From Anagrus nilaparvatae (lineage: Eukaryota; Arthropoda; Insecta; Hymenoptera; Mymaridae), in the NCBI GenBank assembly GCA_022575985.1, contig JAKSXM010000007.1:28646501-28710500 (forward strand): DNA of 64,000 nucleotides, given 5' to 3'. Below the pieces are notes generated by a model. That model searched no databases. It saw only the letters and a program-made list of their open reading frames with translations, and was not told the DNA's origin. Made by a program: the position numbers and the translations under genes. This document shows, one piece after another, positions 28,301 to 41,200 of the stretch (positions are counted from its first letter, which is position 1; each line of letters begins with the position of its first letter).

Positions 28301-29311
28301 TCTACTAAATTCTATTAATCATAAAGATTTCCTATATAATTTAATCAAAAAAATATTTTTTCCTGCTTCTTAAAAAAACATTACAATAAATTTTACAAAA
28401 TCATAAAAAAGGCAATTATTGTTGCTAAAAACCTTAGTGATACCATTCATGCCCAAAAAATCTTAGTTCATCAAAAAAAAAATCTGGAACATTATTAATT
28501 AAAAATTAGGTAAAAACAAAAATTATAAAAAAAATGAAATTAAAGCTGTTAAACTTGAAAATTTAATAACCAAAGAAAAGAACCAGATATTAGCAAGCTT
28601 TAATAAATATTTTAATAAGTTAGCTACTGAGCTTGCTTCTAATATTCCTGTCTCCAATATTGACCTAGGCTCAATAAGCAGAAACTGTGACTCCTTATTC
28701 TTCATAGTATATTTTAACATTATGTACGACCAGGTACTTAGGCTTCCAATGTCGATTGATACTTTTACTATAGGATACGCAGATGACCTGGTCCTAGTCA
28801 TCACGGCAAAAGAAGAAAATACCCTGCCAACTAGCTGGCACTGAGGTTCCTCAAACAATGGGCTGTAATCTGAATTTATAACAAATATTATTGATTACAA
28901 CCATGCAATTATACATACATTTTTCGTTTTTAGTAGCTGGTAAAGTAGATTATTAAGATCATTTTGTTATTAAAGTGAAAATTCTAGCGTCCATGGATTG
29001 GTCGCGCCGGCGTTAATGGATTTTAAATCATTTTTGCATAATTAAAAAGAGAGAAATATAAAAAAAGCTAATTTTATTTTTTTTTATAAAATTTTATTTT
29101 ATTAGAATATTAATTATCCCTTAATAATTAAAATATTGGGTAACATGATTTTTTTGTTTTGTCAAAGAAATGGTTGGTAACGATGCGAAAATTACAAATA
29201 TTCGCTCAATTATTATAAAAAGATAGGAGCTTTTACCAGAATTTATAATAATTTCTTATAATTTATTTTCTCAGTGTACTTCTTGCATTTGACCAATCTT
29301 CCGCAACAATG

Positions 29312-29347
<36 letters not shown>

Positions 29348-30895
29348 TTTTGTAATAAAAAAAATAACCACATTAATTGCTTCAAGATTTTTAAAATGTT
29401 TGATTCTTTAAAAAATGCCAATATAACTTTTAAATCTTAATTTTAAAATGCAAACATAACCATTTAATATTTTTAGGCTGTTTATTATTGTTTATAATTT
29501 CATTAAGCTGCATACATAAATAAACATAGCAACGAGCAAAATAATCCAAGGAAGTCAAAAAGAGGCAAGATTTCCATCATTCTTTCTTGTGTGTTATAAT
29601 TTATATCAAAATAAAAAAAAAAAATTGTGATCGGATACAAAAAATTACTATAAACTAAATTTCTAAAACTTGTACTCTCATTAAAATAAATTAGATATGT
29701 CCAAAACGAAAAATAAATTTGGTGTTTTATGTATTTTTTTGTGACGAAGATTTTGGAGAAAAAAATTTACAAAAAATTAATTATCAGATTCAAGATATCG
29801 AGTAAAAATCATAATTTCAAATATAAGTAATTTCATGGAAATGAATGAGGTATTACATCCAAATTAAAAAAAAAAAAAGTATTTTGAGATTTTTTTAATA
29901 AACAAATTTTCGGAAAAAAAATTAGGTCTTAAGTCGATAACAGTTTTGAAATATCACTGGTTACAATATTTTAAAATATTAGTACTTTCATAGAATTAAA
30001 AGAGGTATTACACCAAAAAAATATTGCAATTTTTTTTATTTTTCTTTTTTTTTAATTTAGATAATAAAAATTTTGAAAAAATTAAGTATCAATTCCAAAA
30101 AATTACTGTAAACGAGGTTCTTAAAACTAGTACTTCCATGGAAATAAATTAGGTACTACGTCAAAAAAGAAAAAAAAGTTTCGTATTTTTTGTATTTTTT
30201 TGTGAAAAAAATTTTAGGAAAAAAATTTTCAAAAAATTAAGTATCAGATTTGAGATATCAAGTAAAAACCATACTTTCAAGTATAAGTACTTTCATGGAA
30301 ATGAATGAGGTATTAAATCCAAATTAAAAAAAAAAAGGGGGTTTGAGATTTTTTTAATAAAAAAATTTTTTGAAAAAAAATTAGGTTTTAATTCGATAAT
30401 GGTTTTGAAATATCACTAGTTACAATATTTTCAGATACTAGTACTTTCATAGAATTAAATAAAGTATTACACCAAAAAAAAAAAAATATTGCAGTTTTTT
30501 TATTTTTCTTTTTTTTTAATTTTGACAAAAAAAATTTTGAAAAAATTAAGTATCAGATCCAAAAAATTACATTAAAAAAGGTTCTTAAAACTAGTACTTC
30601 CATGAAAATAAATTAGGTACTAAGTCCAAAAAGAAAAAAAAAGTTTCGTATTTTTTGTATTTTTTTGTGATAAAAATTTTAGAAAAAAAATTTTCAGAAA
30701 AATAAGTATTCGATTCGAGATATCATTTGAAAACTATACTTTCAAATATAAGTACTTTCATGGAAATAAATGAGGTGTTACATCCAAATCAAAAAAAAAA
30801 AAAGTACCTCGAGCTTTTTTGGTGAAAAAATTTTTGAAAAAAAAATTAGGTCTTAATTCCATAATATTTGTGAAATATCACCGATTACATACATA

Positions 30896-30941
<46 letters not shown>

Positions 30942-33900
30942 GACTTTTTTTAAAAACAGGTTTTTTAGCTTCCTGGGGTCCCAAAACGTGCTTATATGCC
31001 AAAAAATAGAAAATCAAATTTTGACCTAACACAATGCTCTTTGAGGAACCAAAAACTGGAAGTTGGCTAAAAATACAATAATCCAGTCATTAAATTTAAT
31101 AATATATATTATTATTACCTTTTATACATCCATCTAGTGACTTCGTTGAATTACGTCAATACCGATGCGTTTCGGAATTTAATAATTCCATCATCAGAGC
31201 TTGAAAACACTAATATTATTTACATGTAGACAATAAATTAAATATTTAAAGCATACTTTTTATAATCGAACATAACTTTTCCAAACATAGCGAGCGCTGA
31301 AATAATCGGCGTGGCACTGATGAGGTTTAATATTTCAATTTGAAGCTTAAATTTTAATGTAATAAAATTTAATTTTGATATTTAAAGAATATTGTACACA
31401 CCAAACCTAAAAGAATTTTTTGTTACCCAAAAAAGAATGAATGTTTATTTAATTTTTTTAAAAGGAATTATTTTGAGATTAATTCTTTTAAAACTTATGA
31501 TTTTCATTTTAATTCTTTTCGGAATTTATTTTGACAACAAAACCTCAAAAAGAATTTCTTTTAAAAAAATAACTTTCAAAAGGTTTAGTCGGAATTAAAA
31601 TTGAAAGAAAATCATTTAGAAATGAATTTATTTATAACCAATTTAAAATAGGTTATAAACAACGAGTTTTTATTTGAATTATAATTATTGCTTAAATGCT
31701 AGCAAAAAAAGAAGTTTTTGATCGTAATTAATATAATTGTTATTAAAATAAGGTATTTAGTGGACGTTGTGTTTCTAAAAAAAATTAATTAAAATAAAAA
31801 ATCTTATGGCATTAACATTTGGAGATGTAGTTTGGGAAATATTAATACCCAGTTTGGTAAGCATATTACTTGTAGTTTAATTTTTTAAGCATATAGGTGA
31901 ATTTTTAAAGTTAATAAATCATTTTGAATATTAAAAACTAAAAGTAGTATGCTTACCAAACTGGGTATTAAATTTCCCAAACTACATCTCCAAATGTTAA
32001 TGCCATAAGATTTTTTATTTTAATTAATTTTTTTTAGAAACACAACGTCCACTAAATACCTTATTTTAATAACAATTATATTAATTACGATCAAAAACTT
32101 CTTTTTTTGCTAGCATTTAAGCAATAATTATAATTCAAATAAAAACTCTTTGTTTATAACCTATTTTAAATTGGTTATAAATAAATTCATTTCTAAATGA
32201 TTTTCTTTCAATTTTAATTCCGACTAAACCTTTTGAAAGTTATTTCTTTAAAAGAAATTCTTTTTGAGGTTTTGTTGTCAAAATAAATTCCGAAAAGAAT
32301 TAAAATGAAAATCATATGTTTTAAAGGAATTAAACTCAAAATAATTCCTTTTAAAAAAATTAAATAAACATTCATTCTTTTTTGGGTAACAAAAAATTCT
32401 TTTAGGTTTGGTGTGTACCATATGTTTATGTTTACATTATGTTCACATACATTGTCCTTACACATCTTCCCTTTAAGAGATATTTCTGCTACAGATATAA
32501 TAGCTAAAGCCTTACGCTGGATGGATTTGTAGATATAGATCTTCGAAAATGGTAACTACAAACGGCAGACCTAGATTCATAGTTTGACAATGCTCTATTC
32601 TAGTTTACTAGTACTCAGAAAATACGTAATACAGTCTATCAACTAGCACCGATCACTCAAAGCCGCATCTATTTGGGTATGTGTAAGGATAATGTATGCG
32701 AATCCCCACAGTCACTCTCTTTAGATGCCCTCTGGAGAAAATTAGCAGCAAATTGACTGTGCTCATAGAGACACTGTCCCTTATTATACTTAGTACCTGA
32801 AAATTACATTGCAATGAAACAAAAAGTTTGCTCCATTAGAGCTTATTTACTTATTTGCTATAAAAACTTGGAAGCAAATTATATGCATAAACGATATTAA
32901 ATAATAGCTAATTAAAATAAAATTAGAGCGGATAATTTATCAATTGAACAATTGAAAGTTACATAAAAATAGTACCGGGTTGGGAGTTTTGAGATTATGC
33001 ATAAAAGGAGTCTTTTTTAGACCATTAAATCACTAATGAGTAGTGTTTTATGTAAGCACACATAAAGAGAAATGATGCAAAAGTATAAATTTTGTAGATC
33101 TGTCTACATAACGTCAACGTTATACGCATAGAATATATAATACTCGACAATGATTGGACGAAAGCTTTAGGAAAAGTTTCGTCAGGTACATAGTTACCGC
33201 CCACGATTATATATACGTATGTACAATTTCGCTAACTTTCGATGCCAAAGTTTTGTCTTTCTCTTGTAATTCCCTCTCTTTTGCTGTATTATTAATGTTC
33301 TGAATTTTATTCATCATTTTTATACTCCCTTCAACAGGCTTAATAAACTTTCGATATTTTTTAAAAATAATACCCAAAAGCAAAAGCTTCGTTTCCTTCG
33401 TTGTTCTTATTATATTTTAAGATAATTTTTTTTAATGAATGCAAAAAAGAGCCATTAAAAAAAAAATCAACTTAAATGCTAATTATGTAAAATTCTTTAT
33501 TGCTATTTAAACATTTTTACGAATTAACGCTAAAAAGAAAATTGCTCTGGGGAGTTGAAAAATTTAATATAATTTTTTAAATAAATTTACTTTTTATAAC
33601 ATTTTTTTTAACTTGTATCAACAAACTTTTTTTATGTTACAAAATATTTTTTTTCTTTTTTAATAAACTAACACTTTCTCAAAGCTTAATTTTTTTCATG
33701 ATTTTATTAAAATTTTATTTATTTATCAAACGTGTTGGAAATATATTATACAATTTAAAAAGTATTCTTCGTAAAAAACCAAACAAATGCAACTTTATTT
33801 TAAGGTTTTTTTTTGCTTTTTTTATTTTAAATAATTTTTTTCAATTCATTTTCTCTTTAAAGTTATATAATGCAAAAGTATACGCAGGGTTCTTGCTCTT

Positions 33901-35189
33901 TTATAAATATTGGCTAATTAATCGAAGTCAAAACACTATTCAAATTAAATTATAAATTATTTTAAAGATTTTATTGACTTAAATTTCAAAATTTTCATGC
34001 TACCCAAAATATTTTCAGACAAATATATTTAGGCTAAAACATTTAGAAACTCGAATACTATATTATATTTAGTCGAAGTTTCTTACTTTAGTTTCCTTAT
34101 TTTTCAGCCACCTTGGACCCCAGATTTGAAGTCAGCATCCCAGAAATCTTTTCTCAACCCCCGGTTGTTGATTTCAGACCCCCATCCCGCATTATAGCTA
34201 AAGTAATGTAAAAAAACTTTTGACAAACTTTTGATAATTATGATTAAGCTATTAAAAATAATATGAAAAATGAAAGTAATAAGACTATTAATCATTTTAA
34301 AAGTAAATAAAATTATTGGAACAAAAATTGCATACAAATTTAAACCATCCTGATATACCAAATAAGTTTTTGCAGTGATATTTTAAAATTAAATGTGAAA
34401 ATATACATAATATATAAAAAGCTCGCTTAGTTAGACTCTCGAATAGGGTTATACTGCGGGATATAAAGTTTCAAGAGCGGAAAAAAGTTTTATTAAACCT
34501 GGATAAAGAATCAGACATCTGTGATAAAGAAAAAATAAGAAGAAAATTACTCGAGTAAAAATGCCTCAATCGCGAAATTCAAGCTTTTCTGCGCAGTAAG
34601 GTGATGAGTTTTTTTAAAATATATATGTATTTTATCTTTATAAGTTTGCCTGTAATGACCTACCAGACTAACGGAAGGTTAGTTTAATTTATCACCTTAG
34701 AAAATTAAATTTAATACTTAAAGAAACTAGTTCTATTTGTGCTTTATACGCCTATGCTTCATAGTATATAAAAAACCAGATTTAATTAAATCAACTCTTA
34801 ACTTTTATCCCTATAAATTTTAGTTATCAACTAAAAAATGTATTAATGTACTGCTTGGTTATACACATGTAAATTTTAACTGTAAGTATATAACAAATGG
34901 GAGTGAATTTATTAAGCAAGGTATGAGTTTTGAAAATAAATAAAAGACTGCATGTTTCGGGCAGTCTCATCTAATAGATAATTTCGGTCGCTTTTTTCAA
35001 TTACAGAATACGTTTTGAGCTACACTCCCTATTAAAAGAAGCTTTAATCCCTAAATAAAGGTGTATTTCAAATAAGTTTTCAAGGATTATAATAATATTG
35101 ATGTAAAAAAATTATTGCTGTAAATATTAAAAATTATTACTAGAGTGTTTCAAAAAGAAAAATAAATTAATTCTTGCTATATTTGCCAT

Positions 35190-35256
<67 letters not shown>

Positions 35257-38200
35257 GACTATATATTGGAAAGAAAGGATTCATTTTATAAATAAAAGAA
35301 ATGTTGAATATTTTTTACTAAAAATCTAAACTGTTGGTATTTTGGTTAATTCTTTACATTTTTTACAAAGCTCATACTTAGGAGTTGATTTCTCTATTTC
35401 TAGGGATTTTCGATAAAAATGGGCTATAAAAATGAAAAAAGTGAGCTAATTACTCACTGGATACATTTTTAATCTAAAATTTTAAGTTTTTCTCTGATCT
35501 ATAAAATTCATTTCATTGGCTTAAATGTACACTCCCCATAAATGGTGGGCATGGCAAGTAAATCAATTTTTACACTTTTCTAAAGCTCCAGTTATTTTAT
35601 TCGATGTATTGATGTAACAATTTTTTTATATTTTTATAATGCTGTAAATTTCATTAAAATATTGCTAGAAGTTCACCCTTATTTAGGGGTTGATGTTATC
35701 TTTCGAAGGAGTAGTAGGTAAATACAGATTCAGGAAATGAAAAGCGAGACCCAAACTATTTACTAGGTGAATTTTTCAGCCCAAAATATTCAATATTTCA
35801 TTTAGTTATAAAACTTATCTTCTTGCTTACCAAAAAGACATCCTAGAGCAGGGTTATAAGGGCCACTACATGTAAATATTTTTTTCTCTATTTTAGTAGT
35901 CCTAGCAACTATTTTCAATTCCAAATAAAAAGTTTTTTGTATTTGGGAACATTTTAAGGTTCTTTAAGAATTTTTCGAAAATTTACCCCACTTTAAGGGT
36001 TGATATCTCATTTCGTAGAACTTGTAAGTAAAAATGGACTCTGAAAATGAAAAGAAAGACTTCAAATATCTACTAGGTGAGTTTTTTAGCCTAAAATATT
36101 CAGTATTTGTTTTAGTTGCAAAACTCTACCTCTTTCTTATTAAATACACCACCAGGGAGGGTTGTAAGGGCAAATAAATCAGAATAAATACGTATTTGAT
36201 TTTTTTTTCTCTCTTTTAATAGTACTAGCAATAATTTTCAGTGGCAAATAAAAACTGTTTTGCATTTGGGAATATGTTAAGTTTCTTTAAGAATTTTTCA
36301 AAAACTGACCCTGCTTTAGAGGATGATATCTCATTTCTTAGAGGTTGTAAAGAAAAACTGGCTTAGGAAATGAAAAGTGCGATCCAAATTACGTATTAGG
36401 TTAATTTTTTGCCTAAAGTTTACATTTGTTATTACTTAAAAATTAAAGCGCTTAGAACTGTCAGTTACACATAAATATAGGTTAACACAGCTTCCTAAAC
36501 TCCGATTATTTTAAGTCCCTAAAACGAAATTATTCTAAGTCCCGTTTGGCCCCCCTCCCTGTAAACATATTGCATGTCAAAATTCTTAAAAGTTATAAAT
36601 TTAACATATTATGATGATACAATGATGAACTTCATCAGCACCAATATAAATTATTAGTTTTAATTAACTCGATATCAGTACATAAATATTCATATTTATT
36701 TACAAGCCTGCATATATGTTTGTCTGTATTTATAAATTTCTTTGATTTATAAAACAGACAAAAGAGCATATATAACGATAATGAATGTCTCAATTTCAAA
36801 GAGATATAATACTCAACTTGTGTATTATACCCTATATAATTGTATATAATAAGGGGTGATGTGGTTTCTCGATAACAGTCTGAAAAAAAAATAATAAGGC
36901 ATATAGTAATAATAAATACATTGAATGGTCCTGTTGGTTCTGATTATTTTTGATTATGATACATGTATATTTATATTACATAAAAATATGAGAGGGTGAA
37001 TTAAATATCAAGATCTTATCTATTTTTCAGGATTTTTCAAAACAAATTTTTTCTTTTAATTAAAATAATATCCATACGGAGACACTTTCTTCTAATAAGT
37101 TTTAATTCAAAAAATTTTATTATCTTTCATTTATTTATTTTTCATGTTTTAAGGCAAATACTTAGTTTAGGCTTAGCACCCTATTTTTTATACACTTTTT
37201 TGTTGTTGGATCCAAAAAATTTTCCAACATATTTTGCACTTTAAAAAGCATTAAATTTTATGAAGTCAATATTGAATTGACGACCCTTAGGTCCTACAAG
37301 TTATAAATTATAATTATTATGTTATTTTAAAATTATTAAAAACAATTAAAATTTTCTGCTAGATATTATTTAAACAAGTTATACGAATCCAAACTATACA
37401 TATACTAGAAAATAATTTCAAGTCAATAATCGCTTGGCTCAAATCTAGCTTTATTTGAATCAAGTTAAAAATAAGATTGATTCAAATAAATATTTGCTTC
37501 GCTGCATTTACGGTGTTAATTGATGTGTGTCAAGCCATATTATCTCGGAATCAGTGTATATTTTTTATAGTGTGTATTTTTTGGATAATCGGTTACATCT
37601 TTTCTGAAAATGGTCCAGTTACCCACAATCAGAATTTCTTAATTGAATAATTCTTTTAAATATCTTCAAGATTTTTACCAGTCAAGTACTTATATTTTTT
37701 TAGTCACTGAACACGAATGTGATATTCGTTTTCATCTTAAATATAAACTAAATTAGCCGGTTTTGTTCAGCTGAGCTATTTTAGGTAAAACAGAGTATCA
37801 TATTCGTGTTTAGTGATTTGAAAAAACATAAATAACAGATAAAAATCTTTAGAGCCCGTAATTCCTATTGTGAGATACTTGGTTACTACTAGGAATGGTG
37901 GATATTTTTTTTTAAATGTATTTTAATTAAAAATTTTATTTTAGGTACGATTATCCTATGTATTCAATACTTAGGTGAAATCCCGCCTAATAATTTTAGC
38001 AGGCCAAAAATGGAAAAGCCCTAAAAATGTCTAATTCGTGGAAAAATTTTGTTCCCAAGTCATTTTGATACTTCTAACATGCTTACATTGGTATTCGAGA
38101 AATTTTAAAATCTTTATCTCAGAAACTACTCGATGGATTTAAAAATTTTTCATTCAAGTTTATTCTATCAGACCTCATGGTGACATCTCCAGTGTGAAAT

Positions 38201-41200
38201 GATTTAGATGAACCATTTCAGAGTAATTCCAAAAAACCCGAATTAGATGTTTAAAATTTGCCTTAAAATACTAAACAAAATGGACTTTATGGACAAATTT
38301 TGTCTCCAGGCTATTTCTTTTTCAAATCTTTTTTTATAGGTAACAATTAAAAAAAAAAAAAAATGAATGGTAACAATATGACCTTGATCTGAATTCATCC
38401 CAAGTCATCCAATAAAACATTTATAAAAACAAATAAGTTAAGAATGGCACAGCTTCTGATATAAAATATATCAGGGGTGCTAACTACCTAAATGTAACGT
38501 TTTATCGTAATAGTAATAATATGGTAATAATACTTATATAAGGGAGAAAATAATATTAACAATACTATATTATAAAACTATATTGTAAAAGAAAAAAGTA
38601 TATATATTATTATTATTTTTGTTTTCATTGACCTGTACTGGGAATAATTTGGCTGACTAATAGAAATAATTAAATTTTTATAAATTTTAATTTTAACTTA
38701 TGAAAGATAAGCATTTTATTGAACGTATATTTTATAGAGGATCACAAACCAATTAAATAAGCTAGAAATAGATTATTCTAAATATTTTACGTTCACGCCA
38801 AGGATAAAATTTTATTTTTATATGTAATGTATCTGCATCTCAATGTATGCCCTAAAAATTATCGCTTGTGGCATGAAGTGAAGTAAAGAAAACTATGTTT
38901 TGTTTACCGTAAGAGAAAAATTGCAGAATATACTATCTTTTTTTAAATTATTTTTATAATTTATTTACATTTTTAGTTGCTTCCTTAAATATCCCGATTT
39001 TTTATTACTGTTGTCTACTCTATTATACTCTTGATGTCACTTTTATGGACAAAGTGGAAAGATCTTCAACCTTGCCATAAGATTTATCTTTGGTATTGGG
39101 AGACATGAAAGTATCTCAGTAACCTCATTGTGGAATTAATTAAACTGGTTAACAGCAAATTCACGTAGGAAATATTCCAAACTGGTACTTGTGCACAGCT
39201 TAGTATCTACAATTCCTGATGAAATGATAAGGCGTTCTGAACGCAATCTTCCTTATATCTCCTTATCAGGTTACCTACCTTTATCTTTTAAACTCCCATC
39301 TTCTTATAGAACTGAGTTCCATCTTTATTTTTTCATTTATCTGTCTATTATCTTTCATTTCAGTTTATTAATTGAGTATTATATGTTAAAATTAAGATGT
39401 TAAATTATATTTTTATTTTTTTATCTTCTTTATTTTTAATATTTTCTGTATATATGTACTACGTACTTATATTCCATTATAGTATACAAATTTGTAGCAT
39501 ACACTGTTAAAAAAAACTCCGGTGATTTTTCGACAAAATTGGTAAATTTACTAAAATTTAGTAAATTTTCGAAAAAATTCGCAATTTTTCGAAAAAAATC
39601 GGAAATTTACTAATATTTGTAAATTTGCGAAAAAATAGTAAATTTACGATTTATTTTTTCGTAAATTTTCGACAAAATCGTAAATTTACAACTGTGTCGT
39701 AATTTTACGATTTTTGTAGAAAAATTGCAATTTTTAATCGAAAATTTGCGACAAACAGTTGTGAAATTACAAGCCATATTTTTTGTACCTAAAAACGCAT
39801 AGCAAACCAGTTAGAGTCATAAAATAATGTTTTTTGATTTTATACCATGAGAAAAGATGAATACTTTTTTTTTTCGCTACATTTCTTTTAGCAAATAGGT
39901 ATATAATTATTAATATTTTAAGAATAAAAAATATTTTTAATTACGTAAAAAAGGATAATCTGGACGAACAAGTTATTATGAGTAAAAACAGGATGAGTCA
40001 ATTATAATTTAAATGGGACATTTTTACTTTAAAAAAAAAAAATTAATTTTGATAATAATTTTTAGTATATGAGGCATTATTTTTTTTTTACTACTTAACT
40101 TGGACAAAAAACTGAAAAAAAAAATTTGAAGGCACATCGATATAACCCGTGTTTTCAGGTAGTTTGAACCTTCAGAAAACCGAAAAAAATCGTGAACAAG
40201 AAATCGGCGATAGGTGCCAAAAAGATTTTTCCACTTTTATCTCAAAAACTGCCTTTTTTCGTAACTGAGCTAACCGATTTTCGAAAATTTTTATTTCAGG
40301 GGTTTTTCGCGGTATTTTTAGGGATTTTTTTTATGACAAGTTAAAACAAGTTCAAAACTAATACAAGCAAGGATTTAGCATCAGTTTTTGACATTTATAA
40401 GCTTGAAAACCTGTACTTATTTTTTGCTTTTTTTCAAATTTTGTTTTATTACTTTTTCTTGCACCTTAGGCTGTTTTTAATCTACGTACAAGTTATAATG
40501 GTAAATATTGATAATTTTTAGTCCAAATTGATTGTTACATACCATCAAGATGCCCAAAAATAATTATTTTAATGCGCTACAATGATGGAACCCCTAGAGT
40601 CCCAATTTTTTAATTCTTGTTAAAATGAAGTAATTATACTTTTTCATCTTAAATATTTTGTCTATTTTATTTTTATCTCATAAAGTATATTTTTCCAAGC
40701 AAATAAAACTCCATTAATGATTATGTGCCCAAATATTTTTCATTTTTACACGTTTATTACCAATTTTTTCAATTTTATACAATACGTAATTTTTGACTGA
40801 TTATGCATATTTTCAAGCTGTAGAATTAAATTAAAAGGGGAGTTCAATACATTTGGAACACTAAATTATAACAAATGGTTATGAATGAGTTTATTTTGTT
40901 GAAATAACATGACGGCTACTCTCCGTTCATTCTAATGGGTCTTCTGGACCTAGAAACGCAGGGTTCAATGTTATAAAATAGGGTTTTTTGGCAATGAAAC
41001 GCTTAAACCTCACAAGTTAACCAAAACACTTCTGGTTGGTCTCAATTTTTTGGTGTAAGTGTCACCTTTCAAACGCCGTAAACCGCAATTTTCCATCACT
41101 AATTTTTTTATTAATGTAGCCAATTAACCAAATTACCTATTTTTAATTGCTGCCAAATTCGTAATTTCTAATAAAAAAAGGTTTTGTATGTCTTGAAAAA

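Larger units (their letters stand above)
28822..31077. mobile_element. TIR-bounded element with internal higher-order tandem array
   Basis: The left end 'gccaactagctggcactgag' plus 'gttcctca' and the right end 'tgaggaaccaaaaactggaa' plus 'gttggc' are inverted. The interior holds ATA and CA microsatellites and a tandem array (29680-30870). A last module 'cagactttttttaaaaacag' followed by 'gcttcctggggtcccaaaac' is repeated, with the same neighbours, at 44845-44960. No transposase was recognised. The left end sits within LINE debris. Confidence 0.65.

Noticed and set aside
28523..28858. Minus-strand 111-codon open frame
   Set aside because: Antisense to a + strand LINE fragment with an intact GYADD motif.
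29675..30875. CRISPR-like spacing of repeats
   Set aside because: Units are ~154 bp diverged tandem monomers with no unique spacers, in a eukaryotic intron.
31392..32465. Two near-identical open frames on opposite strands (68 and 83 codons)
   Set aside because: They are the two arms of the palindrome. Composition is AT-driven, with no start context or domain.
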